From an uncultured Adlercreutzia sp. (lineage in GTDB: Bacteria > Actinomycetota > Coriobacteriia > Coriobacteriales > Eggerthellaceae): a DNA stretch of 64,000 nucleotides. A program made the position numbers and the translations under genes. Below the pieces are notes generated by a model, which saw nothing but the letters and a program-made list of their open reading frames with translations, had not been told where the DNA came from and did not search any database. How positions within the stretch are numbered: the stretch's first letter is position 1; each line of letters starts with the position of its first letter. This document shows, piece after piece, positions 1-8,952 of this stretch. Where the stretch lies: positions 1-64,000 of the forward strand of contig NZ_CAUASN010000004.1 in the NCBI RefSeq assembly GCF_958431955.1, given 5' to 3'.

Positions 1-984
<984 letters not shown>

Positions 985-1022
985 AGGTTCTCCTTAGTTG
1001 TATGTCCCGTCGCACTTTCTAC

Positions 1023-1040
1023 GCTCAACCTTGGTTGAGC
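1023..1040. promoter_or_regulatory. 18-bp perfect palindrome upstream of clpB
   Basis: GCTCAACCAAGGTTGAGC (minus-strand reading) is perfectly self-complementary and lies 39 bases before the clpB start. Its TTGAG/CTCAA half-sites are those of the known HAIR operator (CTTGAGT-N7-ACTCAAG), but here they point outward, so it is not a canonical HAIR. With hspR as the adjacent upstream gene, HspR binding is a reasonable inference. Confidence 0.5.
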
Positions 1041-1044
1041 AGGC

Positions 1045-1156
1045 GGGGAGCAGGGGGTGTGCCTCCACGCGCAGTTCCGCAGCGAACGAAAATGTCCTGT
1101 GGACATTTTCGCCGAGCGAGGACTGTCTGAGCATGGAGGCATGCTCCCTGCTCCTC
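1045..1156. repeat. Long imperfect inverted repeat (hairpin) between hspR and clpB
   Basis: Two arms of about 53 bases (1045-1097 and 1101-1156) are imperfectly complementary. The inner 11 bp (1087-1097 with 1101-1111) pair perfectly around a TGT loop, and the outer ends (GGAGCAGGG...GCCTCCA with its complement) pair with few mismatches. It fills the hspR-clpB gap. It could be an attenuator, a processing site that splits the operon mRNA, or a small mobile repeat; the sequence alone does not decide. Confidence 0.6.
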
Positions 1157-1165
1157 GCCGAACGG

Positions 1166-1543
1166 CTACGGAAGTCGTCGGGCCGGGGATACGTGCACGA
1201 TGGCGCCGACGGTTGCGCGGTTCTCCAGTTCTCGCACGCGATCGGCGAGGCGCCGCACGCGGCCGTGCAGATCCTCTACCTCGCTCTCGCGCTCGTCGAG
1301 CCGGCTCTGCAGATCAAGGATGCGCGTGACGCCGGCGAGGTTGATGCCCTCGCTCGTCAGTTCGTTGATGAGGTTGAGCCGGTCGATGTCGGCCTGGGAG
1401 TACATGCGCGTGTTGCCACTCGTGCGACGGGGCGTGACCAGGCCCTTCTGCTCGTAGGAGCGCAGGGTCTGGGGGTGCACCCCAGCCAGTTCGGCAGCGA
1501 TGCTGATCATGTACAGCGGCCGGTTCCTATCGTCTAATCCCAT
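1166..1543 (-). CDS. hspR: HspR, MerR-family heat-shock repressor
   Basis: This 125-residue MerR-type regulator has the characteristic HspR start, with a winged-helix segment (IAAELAGVHPQTLRSYEQKGL, RRTSGNTRMYSQADIDRL), a SEGINLAGVTRIL stretch and a C-terminal coiled coil (about residues 75-115). HspR represses dnaK and clpB operons in actinobacteria, using DnaK as co-repressor. The start at ATG 1543 has an AAGGAGAT ribosome site and overlaps the end of dnaJ by 10 bases, which implies translational coupling. Position as the last gene of the dnaK operon fits autoregulation. Confidence 0.93.
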   Translation of the reverse strand: MGLDDRNRPLYMISIAAELAGVHPQTLRSYEQKGLVTPRRTSGNTRMYSQADIDRLNLINELTSEGINLAGVTRILDLQSRLDERESEVEDLHGRVRRLADRVRELENRATVGAIVHVSPARRLP

Positions 1544-2496
1544 GGTCTGATCTCCTTCTCCGTTGCCGCTTGGAAATCTTCCATGGCCTTCTTCTGGGCC
1601 TCGTTCATGTCGGTGGGCACCTCGACCTGGATGCGAATCTTCAAGTTGCCGTTCTGGCCCTTGTTCTTCACATCGGGCGCGCCCTTGCCCTTGATGGTGA
1701 GCACCTTGCCGTCTTGGGTGCCGGCGGGTACCTTCACCTTGATCTTCTTGCCGTCGGGCGTGGGCACCACAATGGAGGCGCCGAGCGCCGCTTCGGCCAC
1801 GGTGACGGGCAGGGTCACGGTCACGTCGGCCTTGTCGCGGCCGAAGTAGGGATGCTCGTCGATCTTCGTGGTGATGAGCAAGTCGCCGGCCGGACCGCCG
1901 TTCTCGCCGAGGGCGCCCTGGCCCTTCAGGCGCACGCGGCCACCGTCCACAGCGCCGGCGGGCACCTTCACCGTGTGGGTGTCGGGCTCGCTCTTGCCGG
2001 GAATGCGCACGGTGATGCGCTTCTCGGTACCGTTGAAGGCCTCGTCGAAGGTCACGTTCAGCGTGACGTTCATATCCTGGCCCTTACGGGGCTGGGGTTG
2101 GCCGCCGAAGCCGCCGCCGAAGTCCCAGTTGCCTCCGAACGCACCTTCGCCGTGACGGATGCTCTCCAGAATGTCGGCCCAGCTGCCGCCGAAGCCGCCG
2201 CCCGTGGAGTAGCCGCCGCCCCCGCCGAAGATGTCCTCGACGTTGAATCCCTGACCGCCGCCCCATCCTTGGGGAATCTGGTTCTCGTTCGCGGTTCCGT
2301 ACTGGTCGTAGAGATCGCGCTTCTTCGGGTCGCTCAGCACCTCGTAGGCCTCGTTCAGCTCTTTGAACTTGGCCTCGTCGCCGCCGGCATCGGGATGATG
2401 CTTGCGGGCGAGCTTGCGGAACGCCTTCTTGATCTCGTCGGCCGTGGCGGTGCGCGGAACGCCTAGCGTTTTGTAATAATCAGGCGTGGACGCCAT
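1534..2496 (-). CDS. dnaJ: DnaJ/CbpA-type J-domain co-chaperone
   Basis: A 320-residue J-protein that stimulates DnaK ATPase activity. The start is taken at ATG 2496 (MASTPDYYKTLGV), which has a strong GGAGGTGG site; an upstream in-frame ATG would add 17 unlikely residues. The J domain (residues about 5-70) carries HPD in KHHPDAGGD. A Gly/Phe-rich linker (GGGGGYSTGGGFGG) follows, then two beta-sandwich client-binding domains. The four CxxCxGxG zinc-finger repeats of classical DnaJ are absent, so this is a type II (CbpA-like) protein, although it occupies the dnaJ slot of the operon. Confidence 0.92.
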   Translation of the reverse strand: MASTPDYYKTLGVPRTATADEIKKAFRKLARKHHPDAGGDEAKFKELNEAYEVLSDPKKRDLYDQYGTANENQIPQGWGGGQGFNVEDIFGGGGGYSTGGGFGGSWADILESIRHGEGAFGGNWDFGGGFGGQPQPRKGQDMNVTLNVTFDEAFNGTEKRITVRIPGKSEPDTHTVKVPAGAVDGGRVRLKGQGALGENGGPAGDLLITTKIDEHPYFGRDKADVTVTLPVTVAEAALGASIVVPTPDGKKIKVKVPAGTQDGKVLTIKGKGAPDVKNKGQNGNLKIRIQVEVPTDMNEAQKKAMEDFQAATEKEIRPWD

Positions 2497-2565
2497 TCGT
2501 TCCACCTCCGTTACTTTTGTCTCTTGAACACGGGAGCGGACCCGCAAGTCCGCCCCCGATTGGTC

Positions 2566-3255
2566 TTACTCTTCTTCCGGCTTCTCCCGCTTGGGGCCTC
2601 CCGTGGTGATGGTCACCATGGCGGGCCTGAGCACCTTGTCGCCCATGCGGTATCCCAGCTGGTATACCTGCGCGACGGTCTCGTCGGGAACGCTGGGGTC
2701 GTCCACCGTGCCCACGGCTTGGCAGGCCAGGGCATCGAAGGCCTCGCCCTCGGGGTTGATGACCTCCAAGCCGCCCTTGGCGAGCGTGTCGGTCAGCTTG
2801 GCCTGCACGGCCTTCACGCCGCCGAGCAGCCCGGTCTCGCCGTTGGTCTCGGCGTAGTCCACCGTGCGCACGAAGTCATCGAGCACGGGAAGCAGGCTTT
2901 CCATCAGCTTCTCGGTAGCGCGCACCTTCTCGGCCTCGCGCTGCTCGCCCATGCGGCGGCGGTAGGTGTCCCACTCGGCATGCAGGCGCACGTACTTGTC
3001 CTGCCAGTCGGCGGCCTCCGCCTTGGCAGCGGCAAGCGCCTCGGATTCCTCGATCACGCCGGCCACGGCTTCCGCGGCAGCCTTCTCGAGCTCGGAATCA
3101 AGCTCGCCGGCCTCGTTGGCCTCGATCACCTCGGCGTCGGCCACGACCTCGGCCTCGCGGGCATTGTCGGCGGCAGCGGTGGCCGCCTCGTCGGCAGCCA
3201 CCTTCGCGTCAGTGGGGGTAGAAGAGGTGACCTTGTCCTTATCGGGCGTAGTCAT
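2566..3255 (-). CDS. grpE: GrpE nucleotide exchange factor
   Basis: A 229-residue GrpE that releases ADP from DnaK. An acidic, Ala/Glu-rich N-terminal region (residues 1-90) predicts a long helix or coiled coil. It is followed by the family core DWQDKYVRLHAEWDTYRRR, LLPVLDDFVRTVD and the C-terminal beta domain with GYRMGDKVLRPAMV. It begins 5 bases after the dnaK stop, with an AAGGAAG site inside the dnaK end, so the two are co-translated. The N-terminal extension is somewhat longer than in E. coli GrpE. Confidence 0.95.
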   Translation of the reverse strand: MTTPDKDKVTSSTPTDAKVAADEAATAAADNAREAEVVADAEVIEANEAGELDSELEKAAAEAVAGVIEESEALAAAKAEAADWQDKYVRLHAEWDTYRRRMGEQREAEKVRATEKLMESLLPVLDDFVRTVDYAETNGETGLLGGVKAVQAKLTDTLAKGGLEVINPEGEAFDALACQAVGTVDDPSVPDETVAQVYQLGYRMGDKVLRPAMVTITTGGPKREKPEEE

Positions 3256-3260
3256 CGGTC

Positions 3261-5165
3261 TTACTTCCCTTCCTTCTCGTCGTCGACGACCTCGTAGTCG
3301 GCCTCGATGGTGTCATCGGCCGGAGCGGTCTCGGCAGCGGCGGCCTGGGCACCCGCGGCGGCACCCTCGGTGGAGTACACGACCTCGGCGAGCTTGTAGC
3401 CGGCCTGCTGGATCTTCTCGGTGGCCGCCTTGATGGCGTCGATGTCGGTGCCCTCAAGAGCGGTCTTGGTCTCGGCGATGGCCTCCTCGGCCTGGGTCTT
3501 GGCATCGGCCGGCACCTTGTCGCCCAGCTCGTCGAGCGTCTGCTGGGTAGCGTTCACGAGCGCGTCGGCGTTGTTGCGCACCTCGGCCTCTTCCTTACGG
3601 GCGGCATCCTCCTCGGCATGCTGCTCGGCGTCCTTCACCATGCGGTCCACTTCGTCGTCGGACAGGGCGGTGGAGCCGGAGATGGTGATCTGCTGCTGCT
3701 TGCCGGTGCCGAGGTCCTTAGCGGACACGTTCACGATGCCGTTGGCGTCGATATCGAAGGTCACCTCGATCTGCGGCACACCGCGACGAGCAGCCGGGAT
3801 GCCGGTCAGCTGGAAGCGGCCGAGCGTCTTGTTGCCCGCGGCCATCTCGCGCTCGCCCTGCAGGACGTGCACCTCGACGGAGGTCTGGTTGTCGGCGGCC
3901 GTGGAGTAGATCTCGGTCTTGCGGGTCGGGATGGTGGTGTTGCGCTCGATCATCTTGGTCATCACGCCGCCCATGGTCTCAACGCCGAGGGACAGCGGGG
4001 TGACGTCGAGCAGCAGGATGCCCTGCACATCGCCGGCCAGCACGCCGCCCTGAACGGCAGCGCCCATGGCCACGACCTCGTCCGGGTTCACGGACATGTT
4101 CGGAGCCTTACCGGTGAGGGTCTTCACCAACTCCTGCACGGCCGGCATACGGGTGGAGCCGCCGACGAGGATGACCTCATCGACCTCGCCCATCTTCAGG
4201 CCGGCGTCCTTCAGCGCCTGCTCGACCGGCTTCTTGCAGCGATCCAGCAGGTCCTTGGTGATGCGCTCGAACTCGGCACGGGTAAGGGTGAGGTCCAGGT
4301 GCTTCGGGCCGGAGGCGTCGGCGGTGATGAAGGGAAGGTTGATGTTGGTCTGCGTGGTGGAGGACAGCTCCATCTTCGCCTTCTCGGCCGCTTCCTTCAA
4401 ACGCTGCAGGGCCATGGGGTCCTTGCGCAGGTCGATGCCGTTCTCGGCCTGGAACTTGTCGGCCATCCAGTCGATGATGCGCTGGTCCCAGTCGTCGCCG
4501 CCCAGGTGGTTGTCGCCAGCGGTGGAGGCCACCTCGAACACGCCGTCGCCGAGCTCGAGCACCGACACGTCGAAGGTGCCGCCGCCCAGGTCGAAGACGA
4601 GGATCTTCTCATCGTGGTCGACCTTGTCGAGACCGTAGGCGAGCGCCGCGGCGGTCGGCTCGTTGATGATGCGCAGGACCTCCAGGCCGGCGATCTTGCC
4701 GGCGTCCTTAGTGGCCTGGCGCTGAGCGTCGTTGAAGTAGGCCGGAACGGTGATGACGGCCTGGGTGATGGGCTGGCCCACCTGCTTCTCCGCGTCGGTC
4801 TTCAGCTTCTGAAGCACCATGGCGGAAATCTCCTCGGGGGTGTAGTCCTTGCCGTCGATATCGATGACGGCGCGACCGTCCTTGCCCTTCTCCACCTTGT
4901 AGCTCACGGTCTTCTGCTCCTCGGGGGTCTCGTCGAAGGAGCGGCCGATGAAGCGCTTGACGGAGGAGACGGTGTTCTCGGGGTTGGTGACGGCCTGGTT
5001 CTTCGCGGCCTTGCCGACCACGCGCTCGCCGTCCTTGCGGAAGCCCTCGACGGACGGGGTGGTGCGGTCGCCCTCGGCGTTCACCAGGATTTCGGGCTCG
5101 GAGCCCTCCATGACGGCCATGGCGGAGTTCGTCGTGCCCAAGTCGATGCCAAGAATCTTAGCCAT
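3261..5165 (-). CDS. dnaK: DnaK (Hsp70) chaperone
   Basis: A 634-residue cytoplasmic Hsp70, the first gene of the stress operon. The start is set at ATG 5165 (MAKILGIDLGTTNS); the longer in-frame start is not compatible with the family. Phosphate-1 loop DLGTTNS, phosphate-2 VFDLGGGTFDVS and the adenosine motif VGGSTRMP are all present, followed by the linker and substrate-binding domain (LLLDVTPLSLGVETMGG) and an acidic C-terminal tail (EADYEVVDDEKEGK). A strong promoter and inverted repeat lie immediately upstream. Confidence 0.98.
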   Translation of the reverse strand: MAKILGIDLGTTNSAMAVMEGSEPEILVNAEGDRTTPSVEGFRKDGERVVGKAAKNQAVTNPENTVSSVKRFIGRSFDETPEEQKTVSYKVEKGKDGRAVIDIDGKDYTPEEISAMVLQKLKTDAEKQVGQPITQAVITVPAYFNDAQRQATKDAGKIAGLEVLRIINEPTAAALAYGLDKVDHDEKILVFDLGGGTFDVSVLELGDGVFEVASTAGDNHLGGDDWDQRIIDWMADKFQAENGIDLRKDPMALQRLKEAAEKAKMELSSTTQTNINLPFITADASGPKHLDLTLTRAEFERITKDLLDRCKKPVEQALKDAGLKMGEVDEVILVGGSTRMPAVQELVKTLTGKAPNMSVNPDEVVAMGAAVQGGVLAGDVQGILLLDVTPLSLGVETMGGVMTKMIERNTTIPTRKTEIYSTAADNQTSVEVHVLQGEREMAAGNKTLGRFQLTGIPAARRGVPQIEVTFDIDANGIVNVSAKDLGTGKQQQITISGSTALSDDEVDRMVKDAEQHAEEDAARKEEAEVRNNADALVNATQQTLDELGDKVPADAKTQAEEAIAETKTALEGTDIDAIKAATEKIQQAGYKLAEVVYSTEGAAAGAQAAAAETAPADDTIEADYEVVDDEKEGK

Positions 5166-5200
5166 TGTGTACTGCCTCGCTTTCACAGTTCTGGTACAGA

Positions 5201-5266
5201 TGAATGATGTTGAGGCGCAGTATAAAACCTTAGTCTACTGCTGTCAAGTTTCCTCAACACCATTCA
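5201..5266 (-). promoter_or_regulatory. dnaK promoter flanked by a 15-bp inverted repeat
   Basis: On the minus strand, TTGACA (5242-5247), a 17-base spacer and TATACT (5219-5224) form a near-consensus sigma-70 promoter. Two 15-base arms (5201-5215 and 5252-5266, one mismatch) containing TGTTGAGG and CCTCAACA bracket the promoter exactly. The TTGAG half-site recalls HspR-operator (HAIR) half-sites, though the spacing is far longer than in HAIR. HspR-mediated looping or paired binding is an inference. Confidence 0.75.
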
Positions 5267-5478
5267 GTAAGCAAAGCTCACTTCGCAGCACCATACGCCC
5301 CTTCACCCTTATCCTTATAGGGAAGGAGAGGTTTGTTACCAAACGAAAACACAGCCGTCATCAGGGAGAATATATGCACCGTGCTCTTCGTTTCCCCATA
5401 GATAACCTGCATTCTCATGAATGAACGTTATGTGGAGGATAACAGAAAATCTAAGTCACTTCACAGAAGATTCCGCTC

Positions 5479-5507
5479 CTGACAGACGCAGATTCCTTCC
5501 CTATAAT
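5479..5507 (+). promoter_or_regulatory. Promoter of the ATP-binding regulator gene
   Basis: CTGACA (5479-5484), a 17-base spacer and a perfect TATAAT (5502-5507) lie about 40 bases before the start of the 5548 gene, followed by an AAGGAAGG ribosome site (5532-5539). Bases 5267-5478, between this and the dnaK control region, hold no recognisable gene. Confidence 0.75.
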
Positions 5508-5547
5508 ACAGTGCACAGGTATTGCTAGGGTAAGGAAGGTTTTCTCT

Positions 5548-6996
5548 ATGGCCGCAGCGGATGCATCGCTTCCCATTGCCCGACGATCCACCTGGCGCGA
5601 CGAGTGCCTCGAGGTCGTCTGCGGCATCGCGAACGCAGGAGGAGGACGCCTCATCTTAGATGCCGAGGTGGACGGCCGCGGCTCGGTGAAGCGCCGCACC
5701 AACCGAGTCATGAAGGCCATTCCCCCCGACGTGAAGCAGGCCCTCGGGCTCATCTGCGCCGTGGAGCTCGTACTCGACGGCGGCCGCTTCTGCCTGGAGG
5801 TGGTCGTTCCCCCGGCGGTGGAGCCCATCAGCTACCACGGGGTGTTCTACCTCTTCCAGGATGGCGAGAACCACGTGATGGACGACGACGCCCTCGACCG
5901 GCTGCTCCAGCCCGAGGCCGAGCCGGACGTGAAATGGGAGACGCGGCCGGTGGTGCAGGCGAGCATGGACGACTTGAATCTCGACCTGGTCACGCGCTTC
6001 ACCGGCGCGGCCCGCGACACCGACATCACCGTCGACCACGCCGATGTGGCGGCCATGGAGGAGACCTTGCGCCACGCGGGCCTGATGACCGGCGTGGGCA
6101 CCCCCACCAACGCCGGCATCCTGCTTTTGCACGACCGCCCCCAGCGCTTCATTCCCGGGGCCACGGTGCGCATCGGCTTCTTCGGCACCCGCGGCATCAC
6201 GCCCATCTTCGAGGACGAGATCTGCGGCTCGCTCATCGAACAGCTCCACGGCACGGTGGAGGTGCTCTTCGACAAGTATCTCCCCCATATGGACGGGGAG
6301 GGCACGGTGCGCTCTTCGCTGGGCACCACCGGCACCAGCATGCCCCCGCGCGACGCCGTGCATGAGGCCGTGCTGAACGCGCTCGCGCACAAGGACTACG
6401 ACAGCGGGGCCCCGGTGCAGGTGAGCGTGTTCTCCGACCGCCTGTGCATCGACAACGTGGGGCGGCCGCCGCTCAGCTGGGACGTGGGAGTGCTGCTAGG
6501 ACGGCACACCTCGCGCCCGAACAACCCCAACCTGGTGGCGGCCCTGCGGTCCCTGGGCATTATCGACGGCTGGGGCAACGGCATTGCCGCCATTCGCATG
6601 CACTGCCTGGAGGAGGGCTCTCCCGAGCCCGTCTTCCAGCTGCGCGGCGACGAGACCACCGTGTGCTTCCCCATGGACGACGACAGCCTCATCGCCGTCT
6701 CGGTGACCCCGGCCGACGCCTTCGCCCCCGCCGCGCCGGCGCCCCGGGCCGAGCTGCCGGCCGTGCAGGTGGCGGCCCGCGAGCGCGCCCGGCAGCGAAA
6801 CGTCGGCCTCACCCTGAACGACGAGCACGTGCTGGCCATGATCGACATCGACGGCCACCTGACGGCCCCGCGTATCGCCCGCAACCTCAACATATCCGAG
6901 AGCACGGTGCGCCGCTCGTTCCGCCGCCTGCGCGAGCTGGGCCTCATCGAGCGCGTCGGCTCGGACAAATCGGGCTTCTGGCAGGTAATGAGCTAG
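5548..6996 (+). CDS. Schlafen/AlbA-HATPase-type putative transcriptional regulator
   Basis: A 482-residue protein. The N-terminal third (residues about 5-115; ECLEVVCGIANAGGGRLIL) matches the Schlafen AlbA_2 pattern. The middle contains the HATPase_c_4 signature of RecG-like or ATP-dependent helicase-like regulators (PRDAVHEAVLNALAHKDYDSGAPVQV, VGRPP, HTSRPNNPNLVAAL, GWGNGIAAI). The last 60 residues (LNDEHVLAMIDIDGHLTAPRIARNL) form a winged helix. Such proteins are common but poorly characterised cytoplasmic regulators. The stop codon shares a CTAG palindrome with the convergent flavoprotein gene. Confidence 0.8.
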   Translation: MAAADASLPIARRSTWRDECLEVVCGIANAGGGRLILDAEVDGRGSVKRRTNRVMKAIPPDVKQALGLICAVELVLDGGRFCLEVVVPPAVEPISYHGVFYLFQDGENHVMDDDALDRLLQPEAEPDVKWETRPVVQASMDDLNLDLVTRFTGAARDTDITVDHADVAAMEETLRHAGLMTGVGTPTNAGILLLHDRPQRFIPGATVRIGFFGTRGITPIFEDEICGSLIEQLHGTVEVLFDKYLPHMDGEGTVRSSLGTTGTSMPPRDAVHEAVLNALAHKDYDSGAPVQVSVFSDRLCIDNVGRPPLSWDVGVLLGRHTSRPNNPNLVAALRSLGIIDGWGNGIAAIRMHCLEEGSPEPVFQLRGDETTVCFPMDDDSLIAVSVTPADAFAPAAPAPRAELPAVQVAARERARQRNVGLTLNDEHVLAMIDIDGHLTAPRIARNLNISESTVRRSFRRLRELGLIERVGSDKSGFWQVMS

Positions 6997-8627
6997 AGCG
7001 CGGCCACGTGCTTGCCGGCGAGGTAGCCGCCGGTGATGGCGCGGCCGATGGAGAGCCCCAGCACGTCCATGGGGTAGTCCACACCGCCGTAGAAGCAGCC
7101 GGACACGTTGCCCACGGCGAACAGGCCGTCGATGGGCGTGTGCTCGTCGGCTTTCAGCACCTGGTTGTCGGCGTTGATGAGCAGGCCGCCGATGATGGCC
7201 GAAAGCCCCATGCCGAACTCGTGGGGCACCACGATGAACGGCGGCGTGTCGAGGGCCCGCATGAAGGTGGGGTTCTTGCCGAAGTCGTCATCGGAACCCT
7301 TGGCGCACAGCTCGTTGTAGCGGTCCACGGTGGCCTGCACGGCGGCGGCGTCCAGCTCGTAGGCGCCCGATTCCGCATCGGCGGCCATGGCGGCGCAGGC
7401 CTCCTCGATGGTGTTGCCCTCGTAGTACCACATGCAGTTGGAGGCGTCGATCTCCGGATCGATGGCCTTCCATTCCGCAATCTGGTCCTGCCACTTCGCG
7501 TCCACGATGGTGTACAGGTTGCCGGCCTTCGCATCGCCGTCGGCGTCGTGGATGTAGTCGCGCACGTAGTTGTTCAGGTAGCCCTGCATGGGACCCTCGC
7601 ACATGAAGCGCTCGCCCTTGGCGTTCACGAGCAGGTGCGGAGTGTCCACGCGGCCCACGCGGGCATCGTGGATCATCTTCGTATGGGTGGTCGGCTCGAT
7701 TTCGCCACCGGCCCACACGCCCATCTTGTGCCCGTCGCCCGTGCGGTTGATCTGGCACGGCGGGAACTCCTTGATGTCGGGGCAGTAGTAGGCCACCATC
7801 TCGGGATCGCACTGGTAGTCGCCCGTGGCCAGGATGACACCCTTGCTGGCGTTGAAGAGCACGTGCTTGCCGTCCTCCTCGCACACCACGCCGGTCACAC
7901 GGCCCGCCTCGTCGGTTGCCAGCTGCACGGCCGGGCAGCTGAAGAAGAACTCCACGCCCGCCGCCTCGGCGCCCGGGGCGATGGCCTTCACCACCTCATC
8001 GTGGCCGATGCGGAAGTAGGTGTTGGCATGCAGGTACACATCGTAGCCGTTGATGTGCAGCACGCGGTCGGCCTGGGGCTCGTCAGGGTTCACGTCGATG
8101 CCGCCAGCCGATGCAGCCTCCTTGAACCAGGCCAGAGCCTCGAAGGAGTTGTCGGCCCAGGCCTCCAGGAGCGCCCGGTTGCTGCGATGGTCGGCCAGCT
8201 TGATAAGATAGCTGATGAGCGCCTGCTTGCCCGCCTCGCTCGTCTGATTCAAATCGACGCCGGCGGCCATGTTGCCCTGGGAGGAAGGCGTGGCCTCGCG
8301 CTGCACGCAGGCTATCTTCGCGCCGGCTTCGGCAGCCGAGAGCGCAGCGGCCATGCCAGACACGCCAGCGCCCACAACGACCACCTCGTACTCGCGTGTC
8401 TCGTCGAAGTCGGTGATGGGCGCGGGCGGCACGAGGAAGCTCGGCGTGCCGTCCGCGGCCGCGGTCCCCTCGCCCGTGGCGGCGACGGGCGTGCCCTGCT
8501 GGGGCGCGCAGCCGGCAAGGGCGGTGCCGGCCGCCACGGCGGTGGCCAAGCCGCCGAGCTTGAACAGCCCGCGGCGGGTAAGCGCCGCGGAAGCGGGAGC
8601 CTGATCGGTGTTGACGATGGTATGCAT
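6993..8627 (-). CDS. Tat-exported fumarate-reductase-like flavoprotein (lipoprotein)
   Basis: A 544-residue FAD_binding_2 flavoprotein. The start at ATG 8627 has an AGGAGGG site. A Tat signal (TRRGLFKLGG) is followed by a hydrophobic stretch and lipobox LAGC, so it should be exported folded and lipid-anchored outside the membrane. The FAD-binding loop VVVVGAGVSGMAAA and a second Gly-rich segment (GVILATGDYQCDPEMV) are visible. The C-terminus ends with DVLGLSIGRAITGGYLAGKHVAAL, typical of the family. No FMN-binding or heme domain is attached, so electrons must come from a partner. Substrate unknown. It is divergent from a LuxR regulator, the usual arrangement for such reductases in this family of bacteria. 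Confidence 0.85.
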   Translation of the reverse strand: MHTIVNTDQAPASAALTRRGLFKLGGLATAVAAGTALAGCAPQQGTPVAATGEGTAAADGTPSFLVPPAPITDFDETREYEVVVVGAGVSGMAAALSAAEAGAKIACVQREATPSSQGNMAAGVDLNQTSEAGKQALISYLIKLADHRSNRALLEAWADNSFEALAWFKEAASAGGIDVNPDEPQADRVLHINGYDVYLHANTYFRIGHDEVVKAIAPGAEAAGVEFFFSCPAVQLATDEAGRVTGVVCEEDGKHVLFNASKGVILATGDYQCDPEMVAYYCPDIKEFPPCQINRTGDGHKMGVWAGGEIEPTTHTKMIHDARVGRVDTPHLLVNAKGERFMCEGPMQGYLNNYVRDYIHDADGDAKAGNLYTIVDAKWQDQIAEWKAIDPEIDASNCMWYYEGNTIEEACAAMAADAESGAYELDAAAVQATVDRYNELCAKGSDDDFGKNPTFMRALDTPPFIVVPHEFGMGLSAIIGGLLINADNQVLKADEHTPIDGLFAVGNVSGCFYGGVDYPMDVLGLSIGRAITGGYLAGKHVAAL

Positions 8628-8952
8628 GGGAGCCCTCCTGTAGTCTCGTTTCCTTCCCTGCCCGAAGCGCCGCGAAGGCGTCGGGGGCGGCCCCACTATG
8701 GCCGCCTTGCCAGCCGTCGCACATCCACCGCGCGGCGCTTTCCCTGTTTATCTTTATAAACCATCCTCATAAACACCCCTTTTTCCTGGGGAAACGCCTC
8801 GGCTCCTTCCCGAGGCGAAATCACCGTTCCGAAAGAAGGAGCCGCAGCGCACGTTATAATGGTGCGCGGGTACCGAAGCGTCCTGCCAGAAGACGGTCCT
8901 CGGCAGCGTGCCGGCATCCATTGGGGAATCGGGAGGGAGAAGGGGACGCGCC
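8628..8952. promoter_or_regulatory. Divergent control region, flavoprotein / LuxR
   Basis: These 325 bases hold no gene. A perfect TATAAT (8855-8860, plus strand) sits about 90 bases before the LuxR start and is its likely -10 element; no clear -35 box is visible. An 8-bp stem with 7-base loop (8795-8817, CGCCTCGG...CCGAGGCG) and an AT-rich near-palindrome around 8746-8762 are candidate operator sites. Confidence 0.45.

Noticed and set aside
3618..5207. A 529-codon plus-strand open frame opposite dnaK
   Set aside because: Repetitive Gly/Leu/His composition and exact antisense position to DnaK; a shadow frame.
5375..5425. A 16-codon frame with a GGGAGA-like ribosome site (MHRALRFPIDNLHSHE) between dnaK and the regulator
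   Set aside because: It could be a leader peptide but no promoter, attenuator or conserved neighbour supports it.
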